Shown one piece after another: positions 21,600 through 33,967 of a DNA stretch of 64,000 bases. The position numbers and the translations under genes were made by a program. Under the pieces are notes generated by a model, which searched no databases, was not told where the DNA came from, and saw nothing but the letters and a program-made list of their open reading frames with translations. Location: NCBI GenBank assembly GCA_009667805.1, contig CM019065.1, positions 21,665,822-21,729,821 of the forward strand, given 5' to 3'. The DNA is from Leptobrachium leishanense. Lineage: Eukaryota; Chordata; Amphibia; Anura; Megophryidae. Every line of letters begins with the position of its first letter. Position 1 is the first letter of the stretch.

Positions 21600-23740
21600 A
21601 ACTGAATCTTCAGAAAAGGAATGAACAGTAACAGAATGATAAGGAATATAATTATTAACCTGGAATGATCAGTAACAGAATGATAAGTAATATAATGAAT
21701 TAACCTGGATTGATCAGTAAAGAATGTTAAGTAATATAATGAATTAACATGGAATGATCAGTAAAGAATGATAAGTAATATAATGAATTAACATGGAATG
21801 ATCAGAAACAGAATGATAAGTAATATAATGAATTAACATGGAATGATCAGTAACAGAATGATAAGTAATATAATGAATTAACATGGAATGATCAGTTACA
21901 GAATGATAAGTAATATAATGAATTAACATGGAATGAGCAGTAACAGAATGATAAGTAATATAATGAATTAACCTGGAATGATCAGTAACAGAATGATAAG
22001 TAATATAATGAATTAACATGGAATGATCAGTAACAGAATGATAAGTAATATAATGAATTAACCTGGAATGATCAGTAAAGAATGATAAGTAATATAATGA
22101 ATTAACATGGAATGATCAGAAACAGAATGATAAGTAATATAATGAATTAACATGGAATGATCAGTAACAGAATGATAAGTAATATAATGAATTAACATGG
22201 AATGATCAGTAACAGAATGATAAGTAATATAATGAATTAACATGGAATGATCAGTAACAGAATGATAAGTAATATAATGAATTAACATGGAATGAGCAGT
22301 AACAGAATGATAAGTAATATAATGAATTAACATGGAATGATGAATAACAGAATGATAAGTAATATAATGAATTAACATGGAATGATCAGTATCAGAATGA
22401 TAAGTAATATAATGAATTAACCTGGAATGATCAGTAACAGAATGATTAGTAATATAATGAATTAACACGGAATGATCAGTAACAGAATGATAAGTTATAT
22501 AATGAATTAACATGGAATGATGAATAACAGAATGATAATTAATGTAATGAATAAACCTGGAATGATTAGTAACAGAATGATAAGTAATATAATGAATTAA
22601 CATGGAATGAGCAGTAACAGAATGATAAGTAATATAATGAATTAACATGGAATGATCAGTAACAGAATGATAAGTAATATAATGAATTAACATGGAATGA
22701 TCAGTAACAGAATGATAAGTAATATAATGAATTAACATGGAATGATCAGTAACAGAAAGATAAGTAATATAATGAATTAACATGGAATGATCAGTAACGG
22801 AATGATAAGTAATATAATGAATTAACATGGAATGATGAATAACAGAATGATAAGTAATATAATGAATTAACATGGAATGATCAGTAACAGAATGATAAGT
22901 AATATAATGAATTAACATGGAATGATGAATAACAGAATGATAATTAATGTAATGAATGAACCTGTAATGATTACTAACAGAATGATAAGTAATATAATGA
23001 ATTAACATGGAATGATCAGTAACAGAATGATAAGTAATATAATGAATTAACATGGAATGATGAATAACAGAATGATAATTAATGTAATGAATGAACCTGT
23101 AATGATTACTAACAGAATGATAAGAAATATAATGAATTAACATGGAGTGATCAGAAACAGAAAAAATTAACATATAATGATCAGTAATAGAATGTTCAGT
23201 AATAAGTAAGTTGACATAAAATGATGGGTAACAGAAGTTTCATTAAAGGAATGGTCGGCGACAGAATGAATAGACATGTAACTAAAATGAACTAATGAAT
23301 TAACATGGAATGATCTGTAACAGAATGATAAGTAATATAATGAATTAACATGGAATGATCAGTAACAGAATGATAAGTAATATAACGAATTAACATGGAA
23401 TGATCAGTAACAGAATGATAAGTAATATAATGAATTAACATGGAATGATCAGTAACAGAATGATAAGTAATATAATGAATTAACATGGAATGATCAGTAA
23501 CAGAATGATAAGTAATATAATGAATTAACATGGAATGATGAGTAACAGAATGATAAGTAATATAATGAATTAACATGGAATGATCAGTAACAGAATGATA
23601 AGTAATATAATGAATTAACATGGAATGATCAGTAACAGAATGATAAGAAATATAATGAATTAACATGGAATGATCAGTAACAGAATGATAAGTAATATAA
23701 TGAATTAACATGGAATGATCAGTAACAGAATGATCAGAAT
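21600..23740. repeat. 45-bp satellite array
   Basis: Tandem copies of a 45-bp unit (ATGGAATGATCAGTAACAGA, then ATGATAAGTAATATAATGAATTAAC in two pieces) run almost unbroken to 23190 and again from 23300. Variants (GATGAATAACAG, CCTGGAATG) recur at intervals, suggesting higher-order units. The 95-bp spacer at 23206-23300 (ATGGTCGGCGACAGAATGAA) is echoed at 23960-24010. Because 45 is divisible by three, one minus-strand frame stays open for 371 codons repeating HSMLIHYITYHSVTD. This is satellite, not a protein gene. Confidence 0.93.
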
Positions 23741-24444
23741 TAGAATAAAATAACGAAGTATGAACAGTAACATAGTGAATTTGAATAGAAGAAACAGTAG
23801 CTGAATAATGTGAAAATGAATGAATGAACAGAATGAGTACACAGAGAATGAGCAGTAAAGAATAATAACTAAGATAATCATTAAACATAACAGTGAGCTG
23901 TAATAGAATGTGCAGCTATTGGACATAAAATTATGTGTATCAGAATTATAAGTTAAAGAATGGTCGGTGACAGAATGAATAGACAAGTAACCAAAATAAA
24001 AATAATCAATAGACAAGGAAAGATCAGACAGAGAATTATCAGACAGACGTTTGAGTATTATCAGGTGGTGACAGGATTGTGCACCTCTCAGATATTGTAT
24101 CTTACTTGCTCTCTCCTCATTCACTGAGTGTAACCAAGCAGCAGCATTTCCCAAAGAAGCTGTTTATAAAGCTACGAACATGTTCAGCATTAACCCACAT
24201 ACGTTAAAAGAAGTGACAGGTTTTCCAGTGGGATATTCATGTGAGTGGTCTGTGGAGAGGCAGCATGTTATATCAATGGTTCCACAGGGGGTTCCAGGCT
24301 GTACCCTAAGGTTTTTCCATCCTGCGCTTTGATAGCTGTAACATGGGGAATTTATCATCTCACTCCTGAGACTAAAAGACTTACCAGTGAATAATATTCA
24401 GATCTATGTCATCCCTGAAAATACAATCTCCGCTCTATATCATA

Positions 24445-24900
24445 CTAGCTTTTGCCCGCGGCTTCGCTCGCGTGGATTTTGGGATTTGTTACAATTGTTT
24501 TTAAAAGAAACATGAGTTTTTTGCCAAACTGTACAAAATATAATTTACAGGTTGATGTTTTAAAGTATTAAGTAATGTTTATTGCAGACGTTAGTCAGGG
24601 CGTATTGGATACAAAACAAAGTTGTTTCATTCTTAGGCATCCAATTTTTTTGTGTTGTAAATACAAACAGACAATGAGACAGATAAAAATATAAAATTTT
24701 GGTTTTTGGAATCTGGAGCACAGAAAAAAATCTATTTGAGTACTTCTTTGTAAACTACATTAGTGGTTCTTCTTTCAGGTCATATTGTATTGCACCATCT
24801 CTTGTTTCTCTTCCTCGAGGTACTTCCGATACACTAAACCACAAAGGAATTCCCCGGTCAACAGTAATTGACACTATCTTTCCATACAGGACATGAGGCG
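24445..24900 (-). mobile_element. Helitron, helicase-bearing family, copy 3 (3' end only)
   Basis: Minus strand; the CTAG terminus at 24445-24448 is preceded by the GC-rich GCGAAGCCGCGGGCAAAAG motif. It matches copy 2 at 41011 almost base for base for about 230 bp, and matches copy 1 inverted. The piece ends near 24900, just before the hAT element. The part near 24760-24890 may be the end of a Helitron ORF (SVSEVPRGRETRDGAIQYD on the minus strand). Confidence 0.75.
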
Positions 24901-24913
24901 TTATACAGACATT

Positions 24914-26431
24914 TAGACATGTGCATTCGTTTTAGTACTAAAACGATTTAGTCCGAATTTTGGGATAATTTAGTTTTTAGTATGACTCAAGAGATACGAA
25001 CTGCTCAGTACAAAAAACGAAAGAAACTAAAATAAAAATGCACTACATTTTAGTTTCAGTCCTTATTGTGATATTACATTGATGAGTGAAAGAGACCAGT
25101 AATGAGGAGTGCAACATCGCAAAGCTACAGAAAAGGTTTGTATGCGTAATCCTTCCCGACCCCTACCCGAAAATCTACAGTGATAGAGCTCCAGAATACT
25201 CACTCGCAGCACAGACAGCCAGCACATGAGAGGAACCTTGACTTAACCCTTGCATGTCTATGAGGCAGACAAGAATAAAAAGCAGCTGGAGATGGAAACA
25301 TTCAAATAAATCACACTGAAAGCTAATGACAGAGGAGGGCTGGATAGTAAAAACCCTTTATAAACAAGCAGCGCTGGGAGAAGAGAGGGACTTTTATAAA
25401 ACATGTGTTATCTCCCCTCCGCTCTGCATAATTGGGGCTTAGGTCTGATATTTTTTATATTATCCAGGAACACTATCCCCTTCCTCATCTATAATACACG
25501 TTTTATATAAAGTCCCTCTCCTCTCCCAGTGCTGCTTGTTATAAAGGCTTTGTTACTTCTGATACATTCATTATTCAGCTCTCACGATTACTCTGTCATT
25601 ATGAGCCTTCAGTGTGATTTATTTGAATGTTTTCCCTGGATTTAAAGTGCTTTATTCTATTAAAAAATAAATTTGCATCAGTCATCTCTTCTCTGCGCTT
25701 TCAGACTGATTTACATTAATATTTTCCCTCTCCCCTGCTTTTATATTTCTGTGTCTCCCCCACAGAGATACAAAGTTTAAGTAAAAGTTCCATCTCCTGT
25801 GCTGGATAAGCATTGCATTCCAAAGTTCTGCACCCTCCACATGCCAATGCAGTAGGATGTTCTATACAGAGAGGGGCATTAATTAATGCAGGTGGATGTT
25901 GTATATATTATACAGAGAGGGGTATTAATTAATGCAGGAGGATGTTCTATACATTATACAGAGAGGAGCCTTTTTTTAGCCCTTTAAATCCAGTGGCTGT
26001 GAGCGCTGAGATTGGCTGCTTGTTATATTATCTCTCAGTACAATGTATCAGGTTCAGCTGTTACAGTAACTGACTGTAACAGCGCTCAGAGTTTCAGTAA
26101 AACAAGGAAATAATATTTTTCTAACCTCTTATATTTAAAAATATTATTTACTAGTTTTACTGAAACTCTGAGCACTGTGATGAGCAGCAGTCAGTTACTG
26201 TAACAGCTTTGCCTGACACATTGTGCTGAGAGTGAGAGATACTGTAACAAGCAGCGATCTCAGCCCTCTGAGGAGCCACTACAATAGTAATTGTATCCTC
26301 TGGTTTTCGGATGAATGAAATTAGTTTTCATACTAAAGAACTGAAAACGAATTTCATTAGCAACTAAATAAATTGCATTTTAGGACTAATCCATTAGTTC
26401 AAAACGAAATTTTGTGCTGTGCACATGTCTA
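24914..26431. mobile_element. Non-autonomous hAT element, 1.5 kb, with internal dyads
   Basis: Exact 8-bp TSD CAGACATT at 24906-24913 and 26432-26439. Terminal inverted repeats are TAGACATGTGC / GCACATGTCTA. The interior is built from inverted segments: AGCAGCGCTGGGAGAAGAGA (25366) against CTCTCCCAGTGCTGC (25525), and CTGTTACAGTAACTGACTG (26055) against CAGTCAGTTACTGTAACAG (26190). A four-fold GATGTTCTATAC-type short repeat lies at 25855-25970. No transposase. Confidence 0.92.
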
Positions 26432-26727
26432 CAGACATTCTATTCAAATAATAATAGTCCTTGCCTGTGAATATGCCTATAGAGAAAGGGAGCAGCATAA
26501 TGCACCACTCTCTTCACTGAGGGATTTGAGGTGAGGCTTGGATTTTTTTGGTGTGTTTAGGTTACTTTGTAAGGTAATCTCGCAAAAGTGCCACCACTTA
26601 ACACTAGGGTCTAAATGTCGTTATTCATTACTGAATATCGCCAGGTGCAGATGAAGGGAAAGTTAGGTTGGAATAGCACGTTCTTCATCCACAAGCCGCA
26701 CATTAACATTTCCCATATACAATACAG

Positions 26728-27172
26728 CAGGGCTCAAAATTTCTACTCGCCTGCTCACATTTGGCGAGTGGAAATCAAGTGAGGGCGAGTGGTAATGCAC
26801 TGGGTATACATGTATCTGCAGTCTGAGTCTGGGTATACATGTATCTGGCGTCTCATGTCTGGGTATTCATCATCTGGGGTCTGATGACTGAGGATACATG
26901 TATCTGGGGTCTGATGTGTCTGGGTATACATGTATCCGGGGTAATTGTGGAGATAAAAAAATGCACTACGTTTATTAAACGTTGAACAGTTACATTTAAT
27001 ATTTTGTTTGAATCCTCATTGATGTAAAGTACTTATTTTCCTTTGTTTACATTGCTTTATGTTAATATTATTGTTATTTTTGTAACTTTGTTGTGTCATT
27101 TAATGGGGCAACTGGTGGCGAGTAACTCTTAAGGCCTGGCTAGTAGCTCAGGACTTGAAATTTTAAGCCCTG
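26728..27172. mobile_element. Small hAT MITE with internal minisatellite
   Basis: Terminal inverted repeats CAGGGCTCAAAATTTC / GAAATTTTAAGCCCTG are flanked by CAATACAG (26720-26727) and CAATATAG (27173-27180), an 8-bp TSD with one difference. Its middle (26805-26945) is a ~30-bp tandem repeat with GGGTATACATGTATCTGGGG. Confidence 0.85.
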
Positions 27173-27218
27173 CAATATAGGATATGTTAACATACAGGAA
27201 GCTGTAGCTATGTCCAAG

Positions 27219-27505
27219 AAGCTCAAACGCTCCCTTAAAACGTTCCTATTTAGGGAAGCCTACCAACCAACTCACTGACACAACCATCAATCACTCTCAC
27301 CTTACAGTCCTCTCCTCCTGTTTCCAACCCCAACCCTCCTAGATTCTGAGTTCCTACAGGAATAGGGCCCTCATCTCCTCCTGTAATGTATGTCAAATGT
27401 TGTTCAATGTATTGTATTGTAACCCTGTCTATACTGTGCCTATTGTAAAGCGCTGCGGAATATGCTGGCGCTTTATAAATAAAGAATAATAATAATAATA
27501 ATAAA
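27219..27505 (+). mobile_element. 5'-truncated L2 LINE, 3' end only
   Basis: Begins in the last codons of ORF2 (AAACGCTCCCTTAAAACGTT) and continues through the 3' UTR (GCGCTGCGGAATATGCTGGC) to an (AAT)n tail. It matches the 3' 290 bases of the L2 at 41357-45625. It lies 180 bp downstream of V2R gene B. Confidence 0.9.
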
Positions 27506-27687
27506 GAAGCAAAGAGCAGGACATGAAAATTAGCAGGCCGCTCGAGTCTTTATGTTGTACAGCTTGAGCGCTCAGTAAAACACAATAAAACTATTGTAGC
27601 TGAGTTGAATGTTCTGTTCTGATTTGATACAATGAAAGAGCAATCACAGAAATGCAAGTCCAGTATGAGATGGGTTTTCACTTTCTC

Positions 27688-27693
27688 TTTATT
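27688..27693 (-). promoter_or_regulatory. Possible poly(A) signal overlapping the stop codon of V2R gene B
   Basis: On the minus strand the last codons read AACTTGAAATAAAG, so a canonical AATAAA hexamer includes the TAA stop. If used, the 3' UTR would be only about 10-30 bases. I saw no better hexamer in the next 120 bases. A downstream GU-rich element was not established. Confidence 0.3.
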
Positions 27694-28599
27694 TCAAGTT
27701 CTGGCCTTTTTTCATGACATATTCTCTTGAGTTCATACTGGGTCTGAATAATATAATGAAACATTTTGGGGCAAACATACAGAACACTATGGCCCAGCTG
27801 GAAGCTATGATAGCAAAGACCTCCATGGCCACAGTGTACTTGCCCTGAGAACTAAGTGTGGCCGGGATATATGACACCCAGACACTGAGGAAGGCCAGCA
27901 TGCTGAAAGTGATGTACTTTGCTTCATTGAAACTGTCAGGAAGTCTCCTGGCCAGGAAGGCCACAACAAAACTGATGACGGCCAGAAGTCCAAGGTAACC
28001 CAACATGCACCAGAAGGCAGTGGGTGAACCTTCATTACACTGAAGAATGATGAGTCTAGGCTGAGTCTCAATGTTCTGTTCCGGAAAGGGAGGATTAATG
28101 GACAACCATGTGACACACAAAATAAACTGCAGAAACAAGCAGATACTAATAATCATGTAGGACATCCAAGGACTTGTCCACTTCTTCAAATTACTACCTG
28201 GTTTAGTGGCCATGAATGCGAAAACCACCATGATAGTTTTGGCTAAGATGCATGAAATACAGAGGGAAAATACCATGCCAAATGTCGCTTGACGTAGAAG
28301 ACAGATCCCATGTTTGGGGAAACCAATAAACATCAGAGAGCAGAGAAAGCAAAAAGATAAGGACAGCAGGAGCAAACAGCTCAGAGAATAGTTGTTGGCT
28401 TTCACGATAGGGGTAGCTTTAAACTGTACAAAAAGCTTCAGGATGATGACTGGAACCAAAGAAGAGATGGTACTTGTGCAGGCCAAGGTGGTGCCCAAAG
28501 GTTCTTCATAGGAGAGATATTCTATGGGTTTTGGAAGACAGCTGGATTTTTCTGGATTTGGCCACATGTCCCATGGACACTTAATGCAAGTGAAAGAAT
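27689..28599 (-). CDS. V2R gene B, terminal exon 6 (seven-transmembrane domain)
   Basis: Intact 911-bp last exon of a second V2R. It opens with the end of the cysteine-rich linker (DSFTCIKCPWDMWP, first codon split with exon 5). The family signature PIEYLSYEEPLG leads into TM1, and seven hydrophobic segments follow. Recognisable blocks are the TM2-TM3 region with FIGFPKHGICLLRQ, loop 2 CNEGSPTAFW, and PDSFNEAKYITFSMLAF before TM6. The end is PSMNSREYVMKKGQNLK and a TAA stop. This domain couples V2Rs to G protein in vomeronasal or other chemosensory neurons (family knowledge). The acceptor TTTTTCAG is canonical. Length and phase are those of normal V2R terminal exons, and no stop or frameshift is seen. 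Confidence 0.95.
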
Positions 28600-31057
28600 C
28601 TGAAAAATATATGATGAGGGAAAAACATTTTAGGCTTGGAATGTTTTCACCGTAACTATTGAATGTTTAATATGATGATGGATGAACAAAAGTTTTAGAC
28701 TTCAAAAAAACAGATTTTTCTAAAATGAGATTTTGTGTGAATGAGTCATTATCAGACTGGAGGAGTTTAAAGGGAGTCCAGGAGAAATGGGATTATTTAA
28801 AGGAGGCATTATTGAAGGCCACAGGCAATTGCATTAGGCTTGTTAGCAAAAAAATGGGAAGAAACCACTGTGGATACTCTACAGAAATGGCCAAAATAGT
28901 GAAGAACAAAAAGATAGCATTCAATAATTATAAAAAACTCAGAGTGAAGAAGATAGGCAAACCTATAAGATTAGAAACCTATAAGAAAGCACACGCAGAA
29001 GAGAAAATTGAGTCAGAAAAAATGGGGACAAAACATTTTTTAGATACATAAACGAGAAAAGAAAAGAAAAGAAAAACAAGGATTAGTTAGATTAAAAACA
29101 AACGAAGGAATGTATGTAGAAGAGGATAAAAGTCTCGCTGACTGCCTCAATGAATATTTTTGTTCAGTCTTTGCAGAAGAAATGGAAGGAAAGGGGCCTC
29201 AGTTAGGAGGAAACACTAACGAGACATTTACATATCAGTTTACAGAGGAGGAGGTTCTACAGCAGCTGTCTAAAGTAAAGATAAATAAGTCAATGGGGCC
29301 TGATGGGATCCACCCTAAGTTATTAAAAGAGTTTAGTGGTGTAATGGCAAAACCGTTAACAGATTTATTTAACCATTCCTTGTTACCGGGAGTCATCCCA
29401 GAAGACTGGAAATTAACAAATGTTGTGCCCATTTACAAGAAGGGTAGTAGGGAGGAATCGGGGAACTAAAGGCCAGTTAGTCTTACGTCAGTAAAGGGGA
29501 AATTAATGGAAACCATGTTAAAGGAAAGGATTGTTGAACATTAAAACACATAGATTACAAGATCAGAAACAACATGGGTTTACCTCAGGGAGATCATGCC
29601 AAATTAATCTTATTGATTTGTTTGATTGGGTAACAAAAATTATAGACAAAGGTGGTGAAGTAGACATTGCTTATTTAGATTTCAGTAAGGCTTTTGATAC
29701 TGTTCCGCATAGAAGGCTTATCAATAAATTGCAATCTTTGAGCTTGGATTCCAATATTGTTGAATGGATTAGGCAGTGGCTGAGTGACAGGCAACAGAGG
29801 GTTGTGGCAAATGGAGTTTATTCGGCGCATGGTCTTGTTACCAGTGGGGTACCTCGGGGGTCAGTACTTGGACCCATTCTATCTAATATTTTTATTAGTG
29901 ATATTGCAGAAGGTATTAATGGTAAAGTATGTCTTTTTGCTGATGACACAAAGATTTGCAACAGGGTTGACGCTCCTGGAGGGATCAGCCAAATGACAAA
30001 TGATTTAGGTAAACTAAAAAAATGGTCGGAGCTGTGGCAATTGAGTTTTAATGTGGATAAGTGCAAGATAATGCAACCAAATAATAACCCAAGGGTGTAA
30101 TAACCCAAGGGCTGAATATAGAATATTTGATACAGTCCTAACCTCAACATCTGAGGAAAGGGATTTAGGGGTTAATATTGCAGAGGATCTAAGGGTAAGT
30201 AGTCAATGTAATAGAGCAGCAGGAAATGCTAGCAGAATGCTTGGTTGTGTAGGGAGAGGTATTAGCAGTAGGAAAAGGGAAGTGCTCATGCCACTGTACA
30301 GAGCACTGGTGAGACCTCACTTGGACTACTGTGTGCAGTACTGGAGACCGTATCTCCAGAAGTATATAGACACCTTAGAGAGAGTTCAGAGAAGGGCTAC
30401 TAAAATGGTGTACGGCTTGAAGGAGAAAAGTTATCAGGAAAGGCTTAATGATCTTAACATGTATAGCTTGGAAAAAAGACGAGACATGAGGAGATAAAAA
30501 AGAGGAGATATGATAGAAACATTTAAATACGTAAAGGGAATCCACAAGGTAGAGAAAGGGAGTATATTTAAAAGGAAATAAAGTAGCCAAACAAGAGGAC
30601 ATAGTCTTAGATTAGAGGGGCAAAGGTTTAAAAGTAACATCAGGAAGCATTATTTTACTGAGAGGGTGGTGGATACTAGTGATGAGCCGAACACCCCCGT
30701 CTTCGGTTCGCATTCGAACTCAAACAATTTCAAAAGTTCGAGTTCGAACGCGAACACGATTCGAACTCAATGCAAGTCAATGGGACTCGAACGTTCAAAT
30801 TTTAGAGTGCCCTCCAAGAGGGCATATATGCAAGATATTTGCCATTAAAGGTGTATGGGAGTCCGGGTAGTGCCCTGGAGGACAGGAAACAAGGACAAAA
30901 AGTTTTAAAAGGTAATGTGAGTTTTCCATGAAATAAAGGTTAAGAATAAAAACGCAAAATTCCTTCAAATATCGTGCCTAGGAGGTCCACATAACCTGCC
31001 CATGAAGTGGCAGATTTGTAGGATGTATAGAAACATTAAAAACAAAAACATGACATT

Positions 31058-32731
31058 TCAAATGACGGTAAATGTTACGGTGTGGCTCCTGTCCCCTAAA
31101 CATATCAGCTCAAGCACAGTATGGCATCTTTTTGCTTGAGCCATTGCAAAGCCCCTGCCACGCGTCGGTTTAACTGCCACTTTGCCAGAGACAGAGAAGG
31201 AGGAGGAGGAGGAAGAGGTGGTGGAACAGACAGACCTCATACAAGCAGCTTTCTGGAGGCGTGGTGGATGAACAAGCTCCAGCACAGAGCCCCGTCCTGG
31301 ATCCCTCCCCGCTGCAAGCAGAGTTACCGAGTGTGCCGTGAAGGAAATGTAACGGCCCTGTCCATGCTTGCTGGACCATGTGTCTAAAGTCATGCACACC
31401 TTGCTGCTGACTGCCTTTCCCATTGACTCCATAACATTGTGTTCCACGTGCTGGTATAGTGCCGGAATGGCCTTCTGTGAAAAGAAATGGCATTTTGGAA
31501 CCTGCCACTGTGGTACAGCACATTCAGCAAATTCACGGAAGGAAGCAGAGTTCACCAGCTGGAAAGGCAGCGGCTGTAATGCGAGTAATTTTGCTAAGCT
31601 GGCATTTAGATGCTGTGCTTGGGGATGGTTGGGACTATACGTTTTCTTATGCTGCAGCAGCTGGGGCAACGTAATCTGACTGCACAAATCTTCAGCTGAT
31701 GGAATGCTGTCACATTCTGAGGAAGGACCTGGCAAACCCATTACTGCATCATCCCTGTCAGTGGAGGTTGTAGGCAATGACATGGCAGGACATATAGTGG
31801 GGGTAGAGACAGATGAGGAGAAGGAGGACCTATGCAAAGTGTTGTGCCAACGGGATGCATGGCAGGTGGTCATATGTCACCTCAAGCACGTGGTACCCAA
31901 GCGTGAGATGTCTTTCCCACGCTTGATTCTCTTCCGACGTAGCTTACAAATAGCAACGCTGCAGTCTGCTGCACATGTTGTGAAGAACTCCCAGACAGCA
32001 GAGATCCTGGACGTGTGCTGTGAGACAACAGCGCTCTGCACCTGAGCAGCTCTGACATCTGATGCCTTGGACTGGCTACGGTTGCTCATAGAGGACGTTC
32101 TGCCTCGTTTTTGTTGTGCCTCCTCCTCCTCCTCCTCCCTTGACTCCTCTGTTCGATCATCAGTGACCTCATCATCGTCATCACCCCCTATCAACTCGTC
32201 ACTGGAGCCAACTTGGCAGTATGCTGCAGCTGCTGGGCAACATGAGTGCCAGTTATTTGTGTCACTGGCACCCCCTTCCTCTAGATTGATTATACTCCCT
32301 TCCTTAACCTCAGAGTTTGAATCAGAGCACTGCAGTTGCTGCGCATCCTCAAGCAGCATGTCACTGTCATTGTAGTCAAACAATTCAGCTGACTCCTCCG
32401 TGTATGTTGGTGAGGCTACGGCAGGATTAGCTGTGGACATGGAGGCTACATTAGATGCTTTGGCAGCTGAGGTGGACTGTAAACCACTACAAGCCTGGCT
32501 GGCAGAGGACTCGGAGGATGAGGATGGCCTGGTTAGCCAATCCACCAAATCCTCTGTATGTTGCTGCTGCTTAAGAAGATGGCCAGCACCAGTTAGAAAG
32601 GACAAGCGTATCTCTGCAGAGGATGCACCATGTCCACGACGACCAGAGGCACAGCCTCCCGACACAGAGGCTGCTTGCCCTCTTATCTGTGTCTGGGAGC
32701 GTCTGCCTGTCCTTTTTGTTTTTTCTGACAT
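31058..32731 (-). pseudogene. hAT transposase, BED finger plus partial catalytic domain
   Basis: One 557-codon frame from the ATG at 32729-32731 to 31058, broken by a single TGA at 31877-31879. Hydrophilic Ser/Asp/Glu-rich N-terminus (residues ~1-220), then a BED finger (SAVWEFFTTCAADCSVAICK ... TTCLR-stop-HMTTCHASRW), then LPQLLQHKKTYSPNH, a helical segment FREFAECAVPQWQVP, and the hAT block MTLDTWSSKHGQG with the first catalytic Asp. It ends early in FTVI; the rest of the RNase H-like fold and the C-terminal dimerisation domain are missing. At the stop, hAT copy 1 reads CGA (Arg), so CGA to TGA decay is likely. Non-functional. Confidence 0.87.
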
Positions 32732-33249
32732 GGTGAGTGATATATAGATTAAAGATATACAGAACTCTGATTCAACTCTGTTATAGAAATTGGAGATATG
32801 CAGAACTCTGATTCAACTGTGTTATCTAGATTAAATATTTCCAGAACTCTGGTATAACTCAGTGAGACACCCTGATAGCTGGCAGCCAGTGACAAGACAC
32901 AGATTAAAATTCGCAGAAATCTGCTACAAGTCTGTGAGACCCCCTAATAGGACCCCCTGATAGCTGGCAACAGTGGCAAGACACAGATTACAATTCCTAG
33001 AAACCTCCTATAAATCAGTGAGAGCCCCTGATGGGTAGCAGTGACAAGACACAGATTACAATTCCCAGGAACCTCCTATAAATCAGTGAGACCCCCTGAT
33101 GGGTGGCAGTGACAAGACACAAATTACAGTTACCAGGAATCTCCTATAAATCAGTGAGACCCCTTGATTGGTGGCAGTGACAAGATACAAATTTAAATTC
33201 CCAGAAACCTCCTATAAATCAGTGAGACCCCCTGATGGGTGGCAGTGAC

Positions 33250-33454
33250 TGTAGTGTTCTGGATAATACGAGATGTCTTGGGTTTTCATTAATAGGTTTA
33301 TTAACAACTAAGCATACAGGTTTCCTATAACAGCAACTGGCTGCGTCACTAGTCAGTCTCATCTGGCAGACACAATGGATGATCAACTGTCAACAGCCAA
33401 CTGCCAAAAGAAACACCCAACTTCCCCACATTGGCAGACAGCGCAACTACACCA
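33250..33454. mobile_element. Possible solo LTR-like insertion inside hAT copy 2
   Basis: About 205 bp starting TGTAGTGTTCTGG and ending AACTACACCA interrupts the tandem array between CAGTGAC at 33243-33249 and CAGTGAC at 33455-33461. TG...CA ends and direct flanking repeats suggest a solo LTR, but the array itself contains CAGTGAC in each unit, so the duplication is not decisive. Confidence 0.45.
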
Positions 33455-33499
33455 CAGTGACAAGACACAAATTACAATTCCCAGGAACCTCCTATAAAT

Positions 33500-33967
33500 T
33501 AGGGATGTGTGTTTCGGGTTTCGGAATTTCAGAATTTTCACAAAATTTCCCGATTCGTGTTTTCGGATGCGGCCGAATTTCCGAAAACTTTTAGATCCGA
33601 AAATGTCAGATCCGAAACGTTTTCCGAGCCGAAACAAAATATTTTCGAATGGATTTGAAATGTGTCAAACGAGGAGAACAGACGTTCTGAAAAAACGAAA
33701 ATTTTCCGAAGAAACGAAAATTTTCCGAAAACGAAAATGTTCAGAAAAACGAAAATTTTCAGAAAAAACGAAAAGTCGATACAAAAAACGAGCAAAGTGA
33801 CACGAAAAATATGAAAAATGGTCGATATTCCGAAAAAAAAATGTACCCGAAAAACGAGCCGAACCGAATCGAAACCGAAATCGGTCGAAACAAGCCGAAT
33901 CGAAAAGTTTAAAAATCCAAAAAATCGAACCGAATCGAACCGAAAAAAAAATCGGTGCACAAGCCTA
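33500..33967. mobile_element. 468-bp hAT MITE nested in hAT copy 2
   Basis: Exact 8-bp TSD CTATAAAT at 33492-33499 and 33968-33975. Ends are TAGGGATGTG and CACAAGCCTA. The interior is a series of TTTTCG / CGAAAA motifs, strongly self-complementary, with GAACCGAATCGAA repeats on the right. No coding capacity. Confidence 0.93.

Noticed and set aside
22058..23173. 371-codon minus-strand frame repeating a 15-residue unit, resembling a repetitive protein
   Set aside because: The 45-bp unit is divisible by three, which keeps one frame open. Unit variants include non-coding-like indels and no initiation or splicing signal was found.
21600..23740. Regular repeat array considered as CRISPR
   Set aside because: No unique spacers between repeats, no cas genes, and a vertebrate nuclear context.
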